Shown: piece by piece, positions 1-12,240 of the stretch | How the letters are laid out: the number at the start of each line of letters is the position of its first letter | Position numbering within the stretch: position 1 is the stretch's first letter | NCBI GenBank assembly: GCA_020445645.1 | Contig: JAGRGG010000004.1 | Coordinates: 1-33,154 of the forward strand | Direction of reading: 5' to 3' | Source: Geminicoccaceae bacterium | Lineage (GTDB): Bacteria > Pseudomonadota > Alphaproteobacteria > Geminicoccales > Geminicoccaceae | Length of the DNA: 33,154 nt | Position numbers and translations under genes: made by a program | Notes under the pieces: generated by a model | Seen by the model: only the letters and a program-made list of their open reading frames with translations | What the model was told of the DNA's origin: nothing | The model's database searches: none

Positions 1-27
1 GCCCGGCGCAGCCGACGCGAAGCGTGT
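1..27 (-). repeat. Copy of dispersed ACGCTTCGCGTC hairpin element, cut by window start
   Basis: Read on the minus strand, this stretch contains ACGCTTCGCGTC followed by a GC-rich arm able to fold back with one mismatch (GCTTCGCG against CGCCGGGC). The same 12-base core occurs at 7620-7647, 22129-22140 and 33105-33116. The element points out of the window, so any T-tract that would make it an intrinsic terminator is not visible. Confidence 0.5.
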
Positions 28-341
28 CTTCTCCTTTACAAGGACCGCGCTTTACCCTCATAAGCACCCCCAGCCAAGCGCCTCGCCTCAAGGGGGCCGC
101 GCGTGGCGACGACAGGGATACGAGGGTAATGACGAGCAGCGTGGCGCCGACCGTCCTGGTCGCCCCGGCTTCGGCCACGGGGTCCGCCCGCCTGCGCCGC
201 CGGCTTCGCGCCGCCGCGAGCCTTCTTGGGCTTCGACTTACCGGCCCCTGAGCCCGTGCGTCGACGCGCGCGTTCAGGGGGAACGGCCGAACGAGACGGC
301 CATCCATCAGCCATGACCCGTACCCTATCGGAATCCAAGCG
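1..341. other. Leading stretch without a confident gene
   Basis: No recognisable gene was found upstream of leuA. Bases 1-27 carry a copy of the hairpin repeat described separately. A minus-strand open frame from an ATG at 314 to a TAA at 36 (92 residues, rich in Arg/Lys/Gly/Ala, no recognised domain) ends just before that hairpin, as flhA does at 7649, so it could be a small real gene. Its third-position GC is uneven and the best codon bias seems to switch frame around 170, so a frameshifted or non-coding stretch is equally possible. Bases 313-345 hold a tiny plus-strand frame overlapping the leuA start. Confidence 0.35.
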
Positions 342-1895
<1,554 letters not shown>

Positions 1896-1906
1896 TCGCG
1901 CCCTGA

Positions 1907-3061
<1,155 letters not shown>

Positions 3062-3185
3062 GGGGCGATGGACGGAGAGCGTCCCTTCGGGCAGGAGCTT
3101 CGCGCACTACCTGTGCGTTTCATGCTACGCTGTCGCCGTCTTCGGGGCGTCAGCCCGATGCCCCTGGCATAAGCGAGTAGGCCCG

Positions 3186-4109
3186 ATGTCGCTCAAGGCG
3201 GCCCTCTCCCGTCTCTTCGTCGTCCCCGCACCCCTGCGCCTCGCCGGCGAGCGTCTCCTCATCGCCGGGCTCGTCCTCGCGGCACTCGCGCTCATCGTCG
3301 TCTCCAGGGGGCCGGGGGAGACCCTGGAGGGCCTCCGCCTCGTCGTGCGCGACCCCCTCGTGCCGGTCATGACGGCGGCCCGCTACCCGATGGATCTGGC
3401 GGCCGGGGTCGGCGAGCGCACCGGCGCGCTCCTTGCCGTCTACCGCGAGAACGAGCGCCTGCGCGCCGAGAACGAGCGCCTGCGCGCCCGCGAGGCGGAA
3501 TCCGTCCGCCTCATGGTCGAGAACCGTTCCTTGCGCGACGTCCTGCGGATGCCGGACGAGGCGGATGCCCCGGACTACGCGACCGGCCACCTCATCGCCG
3601 ACGCCGCCAGCTCGTTCGTCCACACCCGCCTCCTCGACGCGGGGCAAGGCGTCGGCATCGAAGACGGGATGCCGGTGCTGTCGGCCGACGGGCTCGTCGG
3701 CCGGGTCATCAGCGTCGGACGAAAGAGCTCCCGGATCATGCTGCTCACCGACTTCAACTCCAAGGTGCCGGTCCTGATCGAGGGTTCGGGCGACCCGGCG
3801 CTGCTCGAGGGCGACAACACGAACGAACCCAGGCTCCGCTTCCTGCCGATCAACCCCCAATTCAAGCTTGGCGACCGCGTCGTCACCTCCGGCACGGGGG
3901 GGTTCCTGCCGTCCGGCCTGCTCGTCGGCGAGATCGCCCGCATCGACGACGACGGGGTCGCCGTCCGCCCCTACGCCGACTGGAGCCGGCTCGACGTGGT
4001 CTCGGTCCTGCGCTACCGCCCCCTGCCCCCGCCGGAGGCCGACGGGGCGTCGGCGCGGGCCTCGGCCCCGTCGGGGCTGGCCGCTCTGCAGGCGAGCGTC
4101 CGACCCTGA
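3186..4109 (+). CDS. mreC: Rod shape-determining protein MreC
   Basis: MreC is the periplasmic scaffold of the elongasome, which activates PBP2-RodA. The 307-residue protein has one N-terminal membrane segment (about residues 24-40), then a coiled coil at about 80-115 and a C-terminal beta-rich MreC domain (about 125-275). This order is typical of the family. The coiled coil contains an exact 21-bp tandem duplication (3447-3467 and 3468-3488), giving the heptad ENERLRA twice at residues 88-101. The C-terminal tail is rich in Pro, Ala and Ser. The stop overlaps the mreD start (TGATG), suggesting translational coupling. Confidence 0.95.
   Translation: MSLKAALSRLFVVPAPLRLAGERLLIAGLVLAALALIVVSRGPGETLEGLRLVVRDPLVPVMTAARYPMDLAAGVGERTGALLAVYRENERLRAENERLRAREAESVRLMVENRSLRDVLRMPDEADAPDYATGHLIADAASSFVHTRLLDAGQGVGIEDGMPVLSADGLVGRVISVGRKSSRIMLLTDFNSKVPVLIEGSGDPALLEGDNTNEPRLRFLPINPQFKLGDRVVTSGTGGFLPSGLLVGEIARIDDDGVAVRPYADWSRLDVVSVLRYRPLPPPEADGASARASAPSGLAALQASVRP
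3447..3488 (+). repeat. Exact 21-bp tandem duplication inside mreC
   Basis: Two identical adjacent 21-bp units (3447-3467 and 3468-3488) each encode the heptad ENERLRA. Identity at every base, including synonymous positions, suggests a recent in-frame duplication rather than conserved protein repeats. It adds exactly two coiled-coil turns, so the heptad register is preserved. Confidence 0.9.
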
Positions 4110-4636
4110 TGGCCGTTGTCGCCCGCCACCCCTTGAGCGTGCTGCGCCGCTTCCTGCCGCTCGCAACGGCGGTCGTCGCCGTCCTCGTCGACCTGATGCC
4201 GCTGCCCTCGGCGGCACCCCTCGCCGTCGCCCCGCTCACGACCCTTTGCGTGCTGTTCTTCTGGAGCGTCTACCAGCCGAAGCTGCTGGGGCCTCCGTCG
4301 ATCTTCGGCGTCTGCCTCTTCCTCGACGCGGCGGCCGGGCTACCGCTCGGCCTTACCGCCCTCGCGGCGCTCCTCGCCAGGGCGCTGCTCGGCGGGCGGC
4401 ACGTCCTCCTCCAGGCCTACGGCTTTCCCGTCCTGTGGGGCTGCTTCATGCTGGCCGCCGCGGCCGTGCTCTCGCTGCGCTGGGCGCTCGCCTGCCTTTC
4501 GTGGTGGCACCTCTTCGCCTTCGAGCCTATTCTGGTTGAAATCCTCCTCACCGTTGCCGCATACCCGTTGATCTCCTGGCTGCTCGGTGGGATGCAGCCT
4601 TGGCTGCGCGGCAGGCGCCATGCATCAGGAAGCTGA
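4109..4636 (+). CDS. mreD: Rod shape-determining membrane protein MreD
   Basis: MreD is the small polytopic membrane subunit of the elongasome. The 175-residue product has about five hydrophobic segments across residues 15-165 and short charged ends, which fits family size and shape. Sequence conservation in MreD is low, so the call rests on topology plus position between mreC and mrdA. Its ATG overlaps the mreC stop (TGATG), and its last 17 bases overlap the mrdA start. Those junctions argue for one translationally coupled transcript mreB-mreC-mreD-mrdA-rodA. Confidence 0.93.
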   Translation: MAVVARHPLSVLRRFLPLATAVVAVLVDLMPLPSAAPLAVAPLTTLCVLFFWSVYQPKLLGPPSIFGVCLFLDAAAGLPLGLTALAALLARALLGGRHVLLQAYGFPVLWGCFMLAAAAVLSLRWALACLSWWHLFAFEPILVEILLTVAAYPLISWLLGGMQPWLRGRRHASGS

Positions 4637-6452
4637 CCGTCAGCGCGTCTTCACGCGGCGCGCGCTCTTCGTCGGGGCCTGCCAGACCGCCCTGTTCGGG
4701 GTGCTGGGGTCGCGCCTCTACCACCTCCAGGTGCGGCAGGCCTCCGACTACGCGCTCCTCGCCGAGGACAACCGCGTCAACCAAAGGTTGCTGATCCCGC
4801 CGCGCGGCCGGATCTTCGACCGGCAGGGCCGCCCGCTCGCGCGCAACGTGCCGACGTACCGCGTCCGCGTCGTCCGCGAGCAGGCGAAGGACCTTGGCGC
4901 CGTGCTCGAACGGCTGGCGACGCTGATCCGCCTGCCGCCGGAGAGGATCGAGGAGATCCTGGCCAAGTCCAAGGTGCAGCGGGCCTTCGTCCCGCTCCCG
5001 GTCCGCGACGACCTGGACTGGGAGGAGGTGTCCAGGATCGCGATCCGGTCGCCGGACCTGCCCGGCGTCGTGCTCGATTCGGCGCTGCTGCGCGACTACC
5101 CCTACGGCGAGATCCTGGGACACATCCTGGGCTATGTCGGCCCCGTCAACGAGCGCGAGCAGGCGGACGACGGCGACCCCTTGCTGCGGATGCCGGAGTT
5201 CCGCCTCGGCAAGAACGGGATCGAGCAGAGCTACGACAAGGCCCTGCGCGGCCGGGCCGGCCTGAGCCAAGTCGAGGTGAACGCGGTCGGCCGCGAGATC
5301 CGCGAGCTGGCGCGCGACCCGGGGGACCCCGGCGACGATCTGCAACTGTCGCTCGACGTCGAGTTGCAGCGCTTTTGCTGCGAGCGGCTCTCGAACGAGC
5401 TTGCGGCGGCGGCCGTGTGCCTCGACGTCCACACGGGCGCCGTCCTGGCGCTCGCCAGCGTGCCCTCCTTCGACCCGCGCGCGTTCGCCAACGGCCTTTC
5501 GCAGCGCCAATGGAACGCGTGGCGCGACAACACCCGCCACCCGCTCGTCAACAAGGCGCTCAAGGGCGAGTACCCGCCGGGCTCGACCTTCAAGATGGTC
5601 ACAGGGTTGGCCGGCCTCGAGGCCGGGATCTCGCCCAGCCACGAGGTCTTCTGCCCCGGCTATATGAGCCTCGGCCGCAGCCAGTTCCACTGCTGGAAGG
5701 CGGGCGGGCACGGACGGATCGCCCTCAACGACGCGCTCGGCCAGTCCTGCGACGTCTACTTCTACGACGTGGCGCGCAAGGTCGGCGTCGACGCCATCGC
5801 GGCGATGGCGCACCGCCTCGGGCTCGGCCAGCGCCTTGGCATGGATCTCCCCGGGGAGAAGCCGGGCCTCATCCCGACCAGCGCCTGGAAGGAGGCGGCG
5901 CTCGGCGAGCCCTGGCAGAAGGGCGAGACCCTGGTGACCGGGATCGGGCAGGGCTTCGTCCTGGCGACCCCCCTCCAGCTCGCCGTCATGGTCGCCCGCC
6001 TTTGCAACGGCGGCCGGGCGGTGCGCCCGTGGCTCGCCCAAGGGCGGGAGGAGGCGGACGCGCCCTCGATCGGGCTCGATCTCGCCCACCTCCAGGCGGT
6101 GCTCAAGGGCATGAACGAGGTCGTCAACGGCGCCCGCGGCACGGCAAAACGGGCGGCGCTCACGATGGAGGGCGTGCGGATGGCGGGCAAGACCGGCACC
6201 TCGCAGGTAAGGCGGATCAGCCGGGCCGAGCGCGCGGCCGGGCTGCACAAGCGGAAAGACAAGCCCTGGGAGGACCGTGACCACGCGCTCTTCGTCTGCT
6301 TCGCCCCCTACGACGCCCCGCGCTACGCCGTGTCGGTGATCGTCGAGCACGGCGAGAGCGGCAGCGCCAGGGCCTCCCCCATCGCCCGCGACATCATGAC
6401 GAAGGCGCTCGAGATCGACCCCGCCGGCCGGCGGCTCGTGGCGCAGCGTTAG
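4620..6452 (+). CDS. mrdA: Penicillin-binding protein 2, elongasome transpeptidase
   Basis: PBP2 is the monofunctional class B transpeptidase that cross-links side-wall peptidoglycan made by RodA. The 610-residue product has a short cytoplasmic N-terminus and one membrane anchor (about residues 15-32). A PBP dimerisation/pedestal domain follows, then the transpeptidase domain. The three active-site motifs are present: STFK with the nucleophile at Ser322, the SCD form of the SxN motif at Ser376, and KTGT at Lys524. The ATG at 4620 lies inside mreD and gives the expected short cytoplasmic N-terminus; a GTG at 4587 would add 11 residues and is less likely. rodA follows after 27 bases. Confidence 0.96.
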   Translation: MHQEADRQRVFTRRALFVGACQTALFGVLGSRLYHLQVRQASDYALLAEDNRVNQRLLIPPRGRIFDRQGRPLARNVPTYRVRVVREQAKDLGAVLERLATLIRLPPERIEEILAKSKVQRAFVPLPVRDDLDWEEVSRIAIRSPDLPGVVLDSALLRDYPYGEILGHILGYVGPVNEREQADDGDPLLRMPEFRLGKNGIEQSYDKALRGRAGLSQVEVNAVGREIRELARDPGDPGDDLQLSLDVELQRFCCERLSNELAAAAVCLDVHTGAVLALASVPSFDPRAFANGLSQRQWNAWRDNTRHPLVNKALKGEYPPGSTFKMVTGLAGLEAGISPSHEVFCPGYMSLGRSQFHCWKAGGHGRIALNDALGQSCDVYFYDVARKVGVDAIAAMAHRLGLGQRLGMDLPGEKPGLIPTSAWKEAALGEPWQKGETLVTGIGQGFVLATPLQLAVMVARLCNGGRAVRPWLAQGREEADAPSIGLDLAHLQAVLKGMNEVVNGARGTAKRAALTMEGVRMAGKTGTSQVRRISRAERAAGLHKRKDKPWEDRDHALFVCFAPYDAPRYAVSVIVEHGESGSARASPIARDIMTKALEIDPAGRRLVAQR

Positions 6453-6479
6453 GCCGGACGGTCGAGAGAAGCATCGGGC

Positions 6480-7619
6480 TTGGCAACGCAGATCAAATCC
6501 CCGGAACGCGGGCTCGCCGAGAAGCTGGGGGCGCTCCGCTGGTCGCTCGTCCTCCTTCTCGCCCTGATCGGCGGGATCGGCTGCGCCGTGCTCTACTCGG
6601 CGGGCGGCGGCTCGGCCCAGCCCTGGGCGATCCGCCACGGCGTCCGCCTCCTGGTCGGGATCGGCATCATGCTGCTCTTGGCGATGGGCAGCGTCCGCTT
6701 CTGGTTCCGCTGGTCGTATGCGATCTACGCCGTCACCCTCCTCCTCCTTCTCGCCGTCGAGATCATGGGCGAGATCAGCAAGGGCGCCGAGCGCTGGATC
6801 GACCTCGGGTTCATGCAGCTCCAGCCCTCGGAGCTGATGAAGATCGCCCTCGTCCTCGCCCTCGCCCGCTACTTCCACAGCGCGTGGCTGGAGGAGGTGC
6901 GCAACCCACTCTACCTCGTCCCCCCCCTCCTGCTCATCGCCCTGCCGGCGATCCTCGTCCTGAAGCAGCCCGATCTCGGTACCGCCGTCACCCTGCTCGC
7001 CATCGGCGGCATCTTCCTGTTCCTCGCCGGCGTGCGGTTGTGGAAGTTCGCGCTCGCCATCGGCCTCGGAGGCGCCGCCCTGCCCGTCATCTGGGGCGCC
7101 ATGCACGGCTACCAGCGCCGGCGCGTCCTCACTTTCCTCAACCCCGAATCCGACCCCTTGGGTTCCGGCTACCATATCATCCAGTCGAAGATCGCGCTGG
7201 GCTCCGGCGGGTTCTGGGGCAAGGGCTACCTCCAGGGCACCCAGGCGCAGCTCTCCTTCCTGCCCGAGAAGCAGACCGACTTCGCGTTTACGATGCTCGC
7301 CGAGGAAACGGGCTTCGTCGGCGCCACGGTCACGCTCGGCCTCTACTTCCTCGCCCTCGCTTTGGCGCTGTCGGTCGCCCTGCGCGCCTCGCACCAGTTC
7401 GGACGCTTGGCCGCGATGGGCATCGGCATGAACTTCTTTCTCTACATCGTCATCAACGTCGCCATGGTGACGGGGCTGATCCCCGTCGTCGGCGTGCCGC
7501 TCCCGCTCATCTCCTACGGCGGCACGGCGATGCTCACCGTCATGGTCGGCTTCGGCATCCTCCTTTGCATCGACGTCAACGCCCAGGCGCAGATACCGCG
7601 CTTCCCGACCGAGCTTTAA
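6480..7619 (+). CDS. rodA: Rod shape-determining SEDS glycosyltransferase RodA
   Basis: RodA is the SEDS-family peptidoglycan polymerase that pairs with PBP2 in cell elongation. The 379-residue protein has about ten membrane segments. SEDS signatures seen are MQLQPSELMK, LKQPDLGTA, SDPLGSGYH, the loop PEKQTDFAF (its Asp corresponds to the catalytic Asp of characterised RodA proteins) and the C-terminal PLPLISYGG. The start is TTG at 6480, preceded by a GAGAG-type ribosome site; no ATG is available before the first membrane segment. The gene ends the elongasome operon and converges on flhA, with a hairpin in the 29-base gap. Confidence 0.95.
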   Translation: MATQIKSPERGLAEKLGALRWSLVLLLALIGGIGCAVLYSAGGGSAQPWAIRHGVRLLVGIGIMLLLAMGSVRFWFRWSYAIYAVTLLLLLAVEIMGEISKGAERWIDLGFMQLQPSELMKIALVLALARYFHSAWLEEVRNPLYLVPPLLLIALPAILVLKQPDLGTAVTLLAIGGIFLFLAGVRLWKFALAIGLGGAALPVIWGAMHGYQRRRVLTFLNPESDPLGSGYHIIQSKIALGSGGFWGKGYLQGTQAQLSFLPEKQTDFAFTMLAEETGFVGATVTLGLYFLALALALSVALRASHQFGRLAAMGIGMNFFLYIVINVAMVTGLIPVVGVPLPLISYGGTAMLTVMVGFGILLCIDVNAQAQIPRFPTEL

Positions 7620-7647
7620 ACGCTTCGCGCCAGCGGACGCGAAGCGT
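7620..7647 (-). terminator. Hairpin between convergent rodA and flhA; dispersed repeat copy
   Basis: Bases 7620-7629 pair perfectly with 7638-7647 (10 bp, 8-base loop). The hairpin begins right after the rodA stop and two bases past the flhA stop. On the minus strand it is followed by TTTAA, a weak T-tract, so it can act as an flhA terminator and perhaps in both directions. The minus-strand version shares its first 22 bases with 33105-33126 at the window end. Confidence 0.6.
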
Positions 7648-7648
7648 G

Positions 7649-9745
7649 TCAAATCTGCCCGAGGGTACGGAGCCGGGCCTTGGGATGGATCTCGTTCTGC
7701 GAGAGCACGACCGTCGTCGGGCGGAACCGTTCGATGACCGAGCGCACGTAGGGGCGGATCGAGGGCGAGGTGACGAGGACCGGGAGTTCGCCGCGCATCG
7801 CCTGCTCCTCGAAGCGCTCGCGCAGGAGCCTGATGAACGCCTGGAGCCTCGAGGGGGCGATGGCGAGCTGGCGCTCCTCGCCCGTGCCGGTGAGCGCCTC
7901 GGAGAACGCCTGCTCCCACTCGGGCGACAGGGTAAGCAGGGGGATGTAGCCGCCGGGGCCGGTGGCGTTGGTGCTGATCTGCCGGCCCATGCGGGTGCGG
8001 ACGTGCTCGATGATCAGGACGATGTTCTGCGTGTGCAGGACGGCCTCGCCGATCGCCTCCAGGATGAGGGGCATGTCGCGGATCGAGACGCGCTCGGCGA
8101 GGAGGCCCTGCAGGATGCGCTGGATGCCGGCGGTCGAGACGCGGTGCGGGACGAGGTCGGCCAGAAGCTTCTGGTAGTCCTCGTCGAGTTCCTTCAGGAG
8201 CTTTTGCGTCTCGGCGAAGGACAGCATCTCGGCGAGGTTGTCTTTCACGAGTTCGGTGATGTGGGTCGTGACGACGGTCGACGGGTCAACGATGGTGAGG
8301 CCTCTAAAGCTCGCCTCGTCGCGCAGGGCCGGCGAGATCCACGTCGCCTGGAGGCCGAAGGTGGGCTCGGTCGTGCGCTCGCCCGGAAGGGGGATGTCCT
8401 GGCCCTCGGGGTCCATGACGAGGAGCATCCCCGGCCGCAATTCGCCCCGGCCCGCCTCCATCTCCTTGACCCGGACAACGTAGGTGTTGCCGGGCAGTTG
8501 GATGTTGTCCTGGATGCGGATCGAGGGAAGGACGAAGCCGAGCTCGGCCGCGAGCTGGCGGCGCAGCGCCTTGATCTGGTCGGTGAGCCGCCCGCCGCCG
8601 CCCTCGCCGATGAGGGCAAGAAGGCCGTAGCCGAGTTCGAGGCGGATGGGGTCGATCTGGAGGAGGGCCGCGACCGGCTCTTCCTTCGCAGCACCCGGCG
8701 CAGGCAGGGCCTTGGCCTCTTCCGTCTTCAGGGCCTCGACGGCGGCGTCCCGCCCCCTCGCCTTCCAGGCGAGCCAGCCGGAGCCGCCGGCAAGGGCGAG
8801 GAACGGGAGGGCCGGCAGGCCCGGCAGGATGGCGAGCACGGCGAGCAGGCCGCTCGTCATGCCGAGCGCCCGCGGAAAGGCGCCGAGCTGGCCGATGAGC
8901 GCCTTGTCGGCCCGACCCGATACCCCGGCCTTCGAGACGAGGAGGCCGGACGCCGTCGAGACGATGAGGGCCGGGATCTGCGAGACGAGGCCGTCGCCGA
9001 CGGTGAGGATCGTGTAGCTCGCGGCGGCGTCGCTAAAGCTGATCCCCATCTGGCCGACGCCGATGATGAGGCCGCCGACCAAGTTGATCGCGGTGATGAG
9101 GAGGCCCGCAACGGCGTCGCCGCGCACGAACTTCGCGGCACCGTCCATGGCGCCGTAGAACGAGCTTTCCTCCTCCAGCTCCTTGCGCCGCAGCTTGGCG
9201 GACGCCTCGTCGATCAGGCCGGACGACAGGTCGGCGTCGATCGCCATCTGCTTGCCGGGCATGGCGTCGAGCGAGAAGCGGGCCGCGACCTCGGCGATGC
9301 GCCCCGAGCCCTTCGTGATGACGACGAAGTTCACGATGACGAGGATGGCGAACACGATGATGCCGATGACGAAGTTGCCCTGCATGATGAAGCCGCCGAA
9401 GGCTTCGATCACGCTGCCGGCGGCCTGCGGCCCCTCGTGGCCGTGCGCCAGGATCAGCCGGGTCGAGGCGAGGTTCAAGGACAGCCGGAGCATCGTCGTG
9501 ATGAGGAGGACGGTGGGAAAGGCGTTGAAGTCGAGGGGACGCTCGATGAACAGCCCGGTCAGGAGGACAAGGACCGAAAGGGTGATCGAGACGGCGAGCA
9601 GGAGGTCGAGGAGGAAGGGCGGCAAGGGCAGGATGAGGACGACCAGGATGCCGATGACGCCGAGCGCCATCAGCACGTCGCTCTGCCGGAGCGCGTGGCG
9701 CAGTTCCGGGATGATGAACGACGCGCCTTGGAACTGCGATGCCAT
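7649..9745 (-). CDS. flhA: Flagellar type III export gate protein FlhA
   Basis: FlhA is the large export-gate subunit that docks chaperone-substrate complexes and uses the proton motive force for flagellar protein export. The 698-residue product has an N-terminal membrane half with about eight hydrophobic segments. It carries the conserved FHIPEP-family loop (GSGRIAEVAARFSLDAMPGK and following, near residues 140-170) and a soluble C-terminal half. The start at 9745 is chosen because the protein then begins as usual a few residues before the first membrane segment and has an AAGGG ribosome site; an upstream start at 9823 would add 26 unconserved residues. A CtrA box lies at 9857-9871. flbD ends about 140 bases upstream. 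Confidence 0.97.
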   Translation of the reverse strand: MASQFQGASFIIPELRHALRQSDVLMALGVIGILVVLILPLPPFLLDLLLAVSITLSVLVLLTGLFIERPLDFNAFPTVLLITTMLRLSLNLASTRLILAHGHEGPQAAGSVIEAFGGFIMQGNFVIGIIVFAILVIVNFVVITKGSGRIAEVAARFSLDAMPGKQMAIDADLSSGLIDEASAKLRRKELEEESSFYGAMDGAAKFVRGDAVAGLLITAINLVGGLIIGVGQMGISFSDAAASYTILTVGDGLVSQIPALIVSTASGLLVSKAGVSGRADKALIGQLGAFPRALGMTSGLLAVLAILPGLPALPFLALAGGSGWLAWKARGRDAAVEALKTEEAKALPAPGAAKEEPVAALLQIDPIRLELGYGLLALIGEGGGGRLTDQIKALRRQLAAELGFVLPSIRIQDNIQLPGNTYVVRVKEMEAGRGELRPGMLLVMDPEGQDIPLPGERTTEPTFGLQATWISPALRDEASFRGLTIVDPSTVVTTHITELVKDNLAEMLSFAETQKLLKELDEDYQKLLADLVPHRVSTAGIQRILQGLLAERVSIRDMPLILEAIGEAVLHTQNIVLIIEHVRTRMGRQISTNATGPGGYIPLLTLSPEWEQAFSEALTGTGEERQLAIAPSRLQAFIRLLRERFEEQAMRGELPVLVTSPSIRPYVRSVIERFRPTTVVLSQNEIHPKARLRTLGQI

Positions 9746-9856
9746 TGTCCGACCCTTGCCCGATGCGTGGAGTGCCCGGAGCGGACGGCCGCTCCGACCT
9801 GTCTCGACCGCGAGGCCCGTCACGGCTTCGCCAGGACAGGCTCTAGCGGAACGTGG

Positions 9857-9871
9857 TTAAGCGAAGGTTAA
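9857..9871 (-). promoter_or_regulatory. CtrA box upstream of flhA
   Basis: TTAA at 9857-9860 and TTAA at 9868-9871 are separated by exactly seven bases, the full CtrA consensus TTAA-N7-TTAA. On the minus strand the site continues into CC, as in many CtrA boxes. It lies 112-126 bases before the flhA ATG and just downstream of flbD. This suggests that flhA has its own CtrA-driven promoter. Confidence 0.75.
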
Positions 9872-9882
9872 GGGCTTGATCC

Positions 9883-11217
<1,335 letters not shown>

Positions 11218-11251
11218 GCTCGAACCCTCCAGTCTTGCCGCGTTCTCGAGC

Positions 11252-11566
11252 CTAGGGCTCGCTCTTGATGATCTCGGTCATCGTCACGCCCAGGTGGTCG
11301 TCGACGACGATCACCTCGCCGCGGGCGACGAGGCGGTTGTTGACGTAGATGTCGACGGGCTCGCCGACCTTGCGGTCCAGCTCGACGACGGCGCCGCGCC
11401 CCAGCTTCAGGAGCTGGTTGACCGGCATGGTCGTCCGGCCCAGCACGGCGGCGAGCTGGACCGGGATGTCGTAGACGGCGCTCAGCCGCTCGACGGGGCC
11501 GCCGCCGTCGATCGCTTCGCCCCTGGCCGCCTCGCCGGCGACCGGCAACGTCGAGTCCTTCAGCAT
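11252..11566 (-). CDS. fliN: Flagellar motor switch protein FliN
   Basis: FliN forms the C-ring base with FliM and FliG, helps set rotation direction and anchors the export ATPase through FliH. The 104-residue product consists of a short variable N-terminus and a SpoA/FliMN domain. Typical motifs are PVQLAAVLGRT, LLKLGRGAVVELD, DIYVNNRLVARGEV and VDDHLGVTMTEI. An AGGGAGA ribosome site precedes the ATG at 11566, which lies just inside the end of the fliH-like gene. Overlap and order (fliG-fliH-fliN) match the physical partnership of the products. No fliM is present in the window. Confidence 0.95.
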   Translation of the reverse strand: MLKDSTLPVAGEAARGEAIDGGGPVERLSAVYDIPVQLAAVLGRTTMPVNQLLKLGRGAVVELDRKVGEPVDIYVNNRLVARGEVIVVDDHLGVTMTEIIKSEP

Positions 11567-12240
11567 CCGATGGTCTCCCTTGCATCGTTCATGGTCAGCG
11601 CTTCCAAAGCCTTGTCGACGGCCGCCTGCAGCAGTTCCGGCCGGTGGGCGGCCCAGCCACCCTTCCAGGAAGCCCGGACCCCACCCGGCTCCAGCCCCGC
11701 GTCCGGCGTCAGGGCGACCCTGGCGGCCAGGGGCAGGAGGCGGGGCTGCACGTACTCGATGGCGGCGGGCGCCACGCCAAGCTCCAGGACGGCGTCGTTC
11801 GGCAGGTGGGCGAGGCAGTGGTCGACGAGGTGCAGGGCCGCGTCGGCCACGCGGCGTTCGGCGGCGGCGGCGCCGTAGGCGCGGACAACCGCTTGCAGGA
11901 TCTCGGTCGCCTGCGCCCTGGCCGTCGCGGCGCGCGCGTGGGATTCGGCTTCGAGGCGCCCAAGGCTCGCCGCCACGGCCTCGATGGCCTCGGCCTTGCG
12001 GGCGGCAAACCCGCCCGTCGCTTCGGACGCCCCCATGCGCCGGCCCTCGGCGACGGCGGCGGCCAGCATGGGCGCCACCTCGTCCTCGGTGAAGGTCAGC
12101 GCCGTGCCGGTCGGCTCCCGGCCGCACGGCGCGACCCCCTCCGGGACGCCCGCGGCGTCCGTCGGGACGGCCTTCGGCTCATCGAGGTCGGGGCCGGGCC
12201 GGGCGAAGTTCCGGGTGATGATGAAGGGTCGGTGCCGCAT
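11560..12240 (-). CDS. fliH: FliH/FlbE-type flagellar assembly protein
   Basis: The 226-residue product sits between fliG and fliN, where Caulobacter-type operons carry flbE, the fliH equivalent. FliH proteins regulate the export ATPase FliI and link it to FliN. The sequence shows a variable N-terminus, then a long Ala/Glu/Arg-rich helical section (about 55-130) and a C-terminal alpha/beta region containing LTPDAGLEPGGVRA, like the FliH/V-ATPase-E fold. Identity across this family is weak, so the call leans on context. The ATG overlaps the fliG stop by one base (TGATG). The gene ends seven bases into fliN. Confidence 0.82.
   Translation of the reverse strand: MRHRPFIITRNFARPGPDLDEPKAVPTDAAGVPEGVAPCGREPTGTALTFTEDEVAPMLAAAVAEGRRMGASEATGGFAARKAEAIEAVAASLGRLEAESHARAATARAQATEILQAVVRAYGAAAAERRVADAALHLVDHCLAHLPNDAVLELGVAPAAIEYVQPRLLPLAARVALTPDAGLEPGGVRASWKGGWAAHRPELLQAAVDKALEALTMNDARETIGC

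Noticed and set aside
3144-3164. Terminator between mreB and mreC
   Set aside because: An 8-bp hairpin with one G-U pair is present but no T-tract follows, and the operon clearly continues.
4548-9871. Very long open frames opposite mrdA/rodA (4548-7919, minus) and opposite rodA/flhA (6884-9871, plus)
   Set aside because: Stops are rare in antisense frames at this GC content. The proteins are low-complexity, while the opposite strand encodes complete PBP2, RodA and FlhA.
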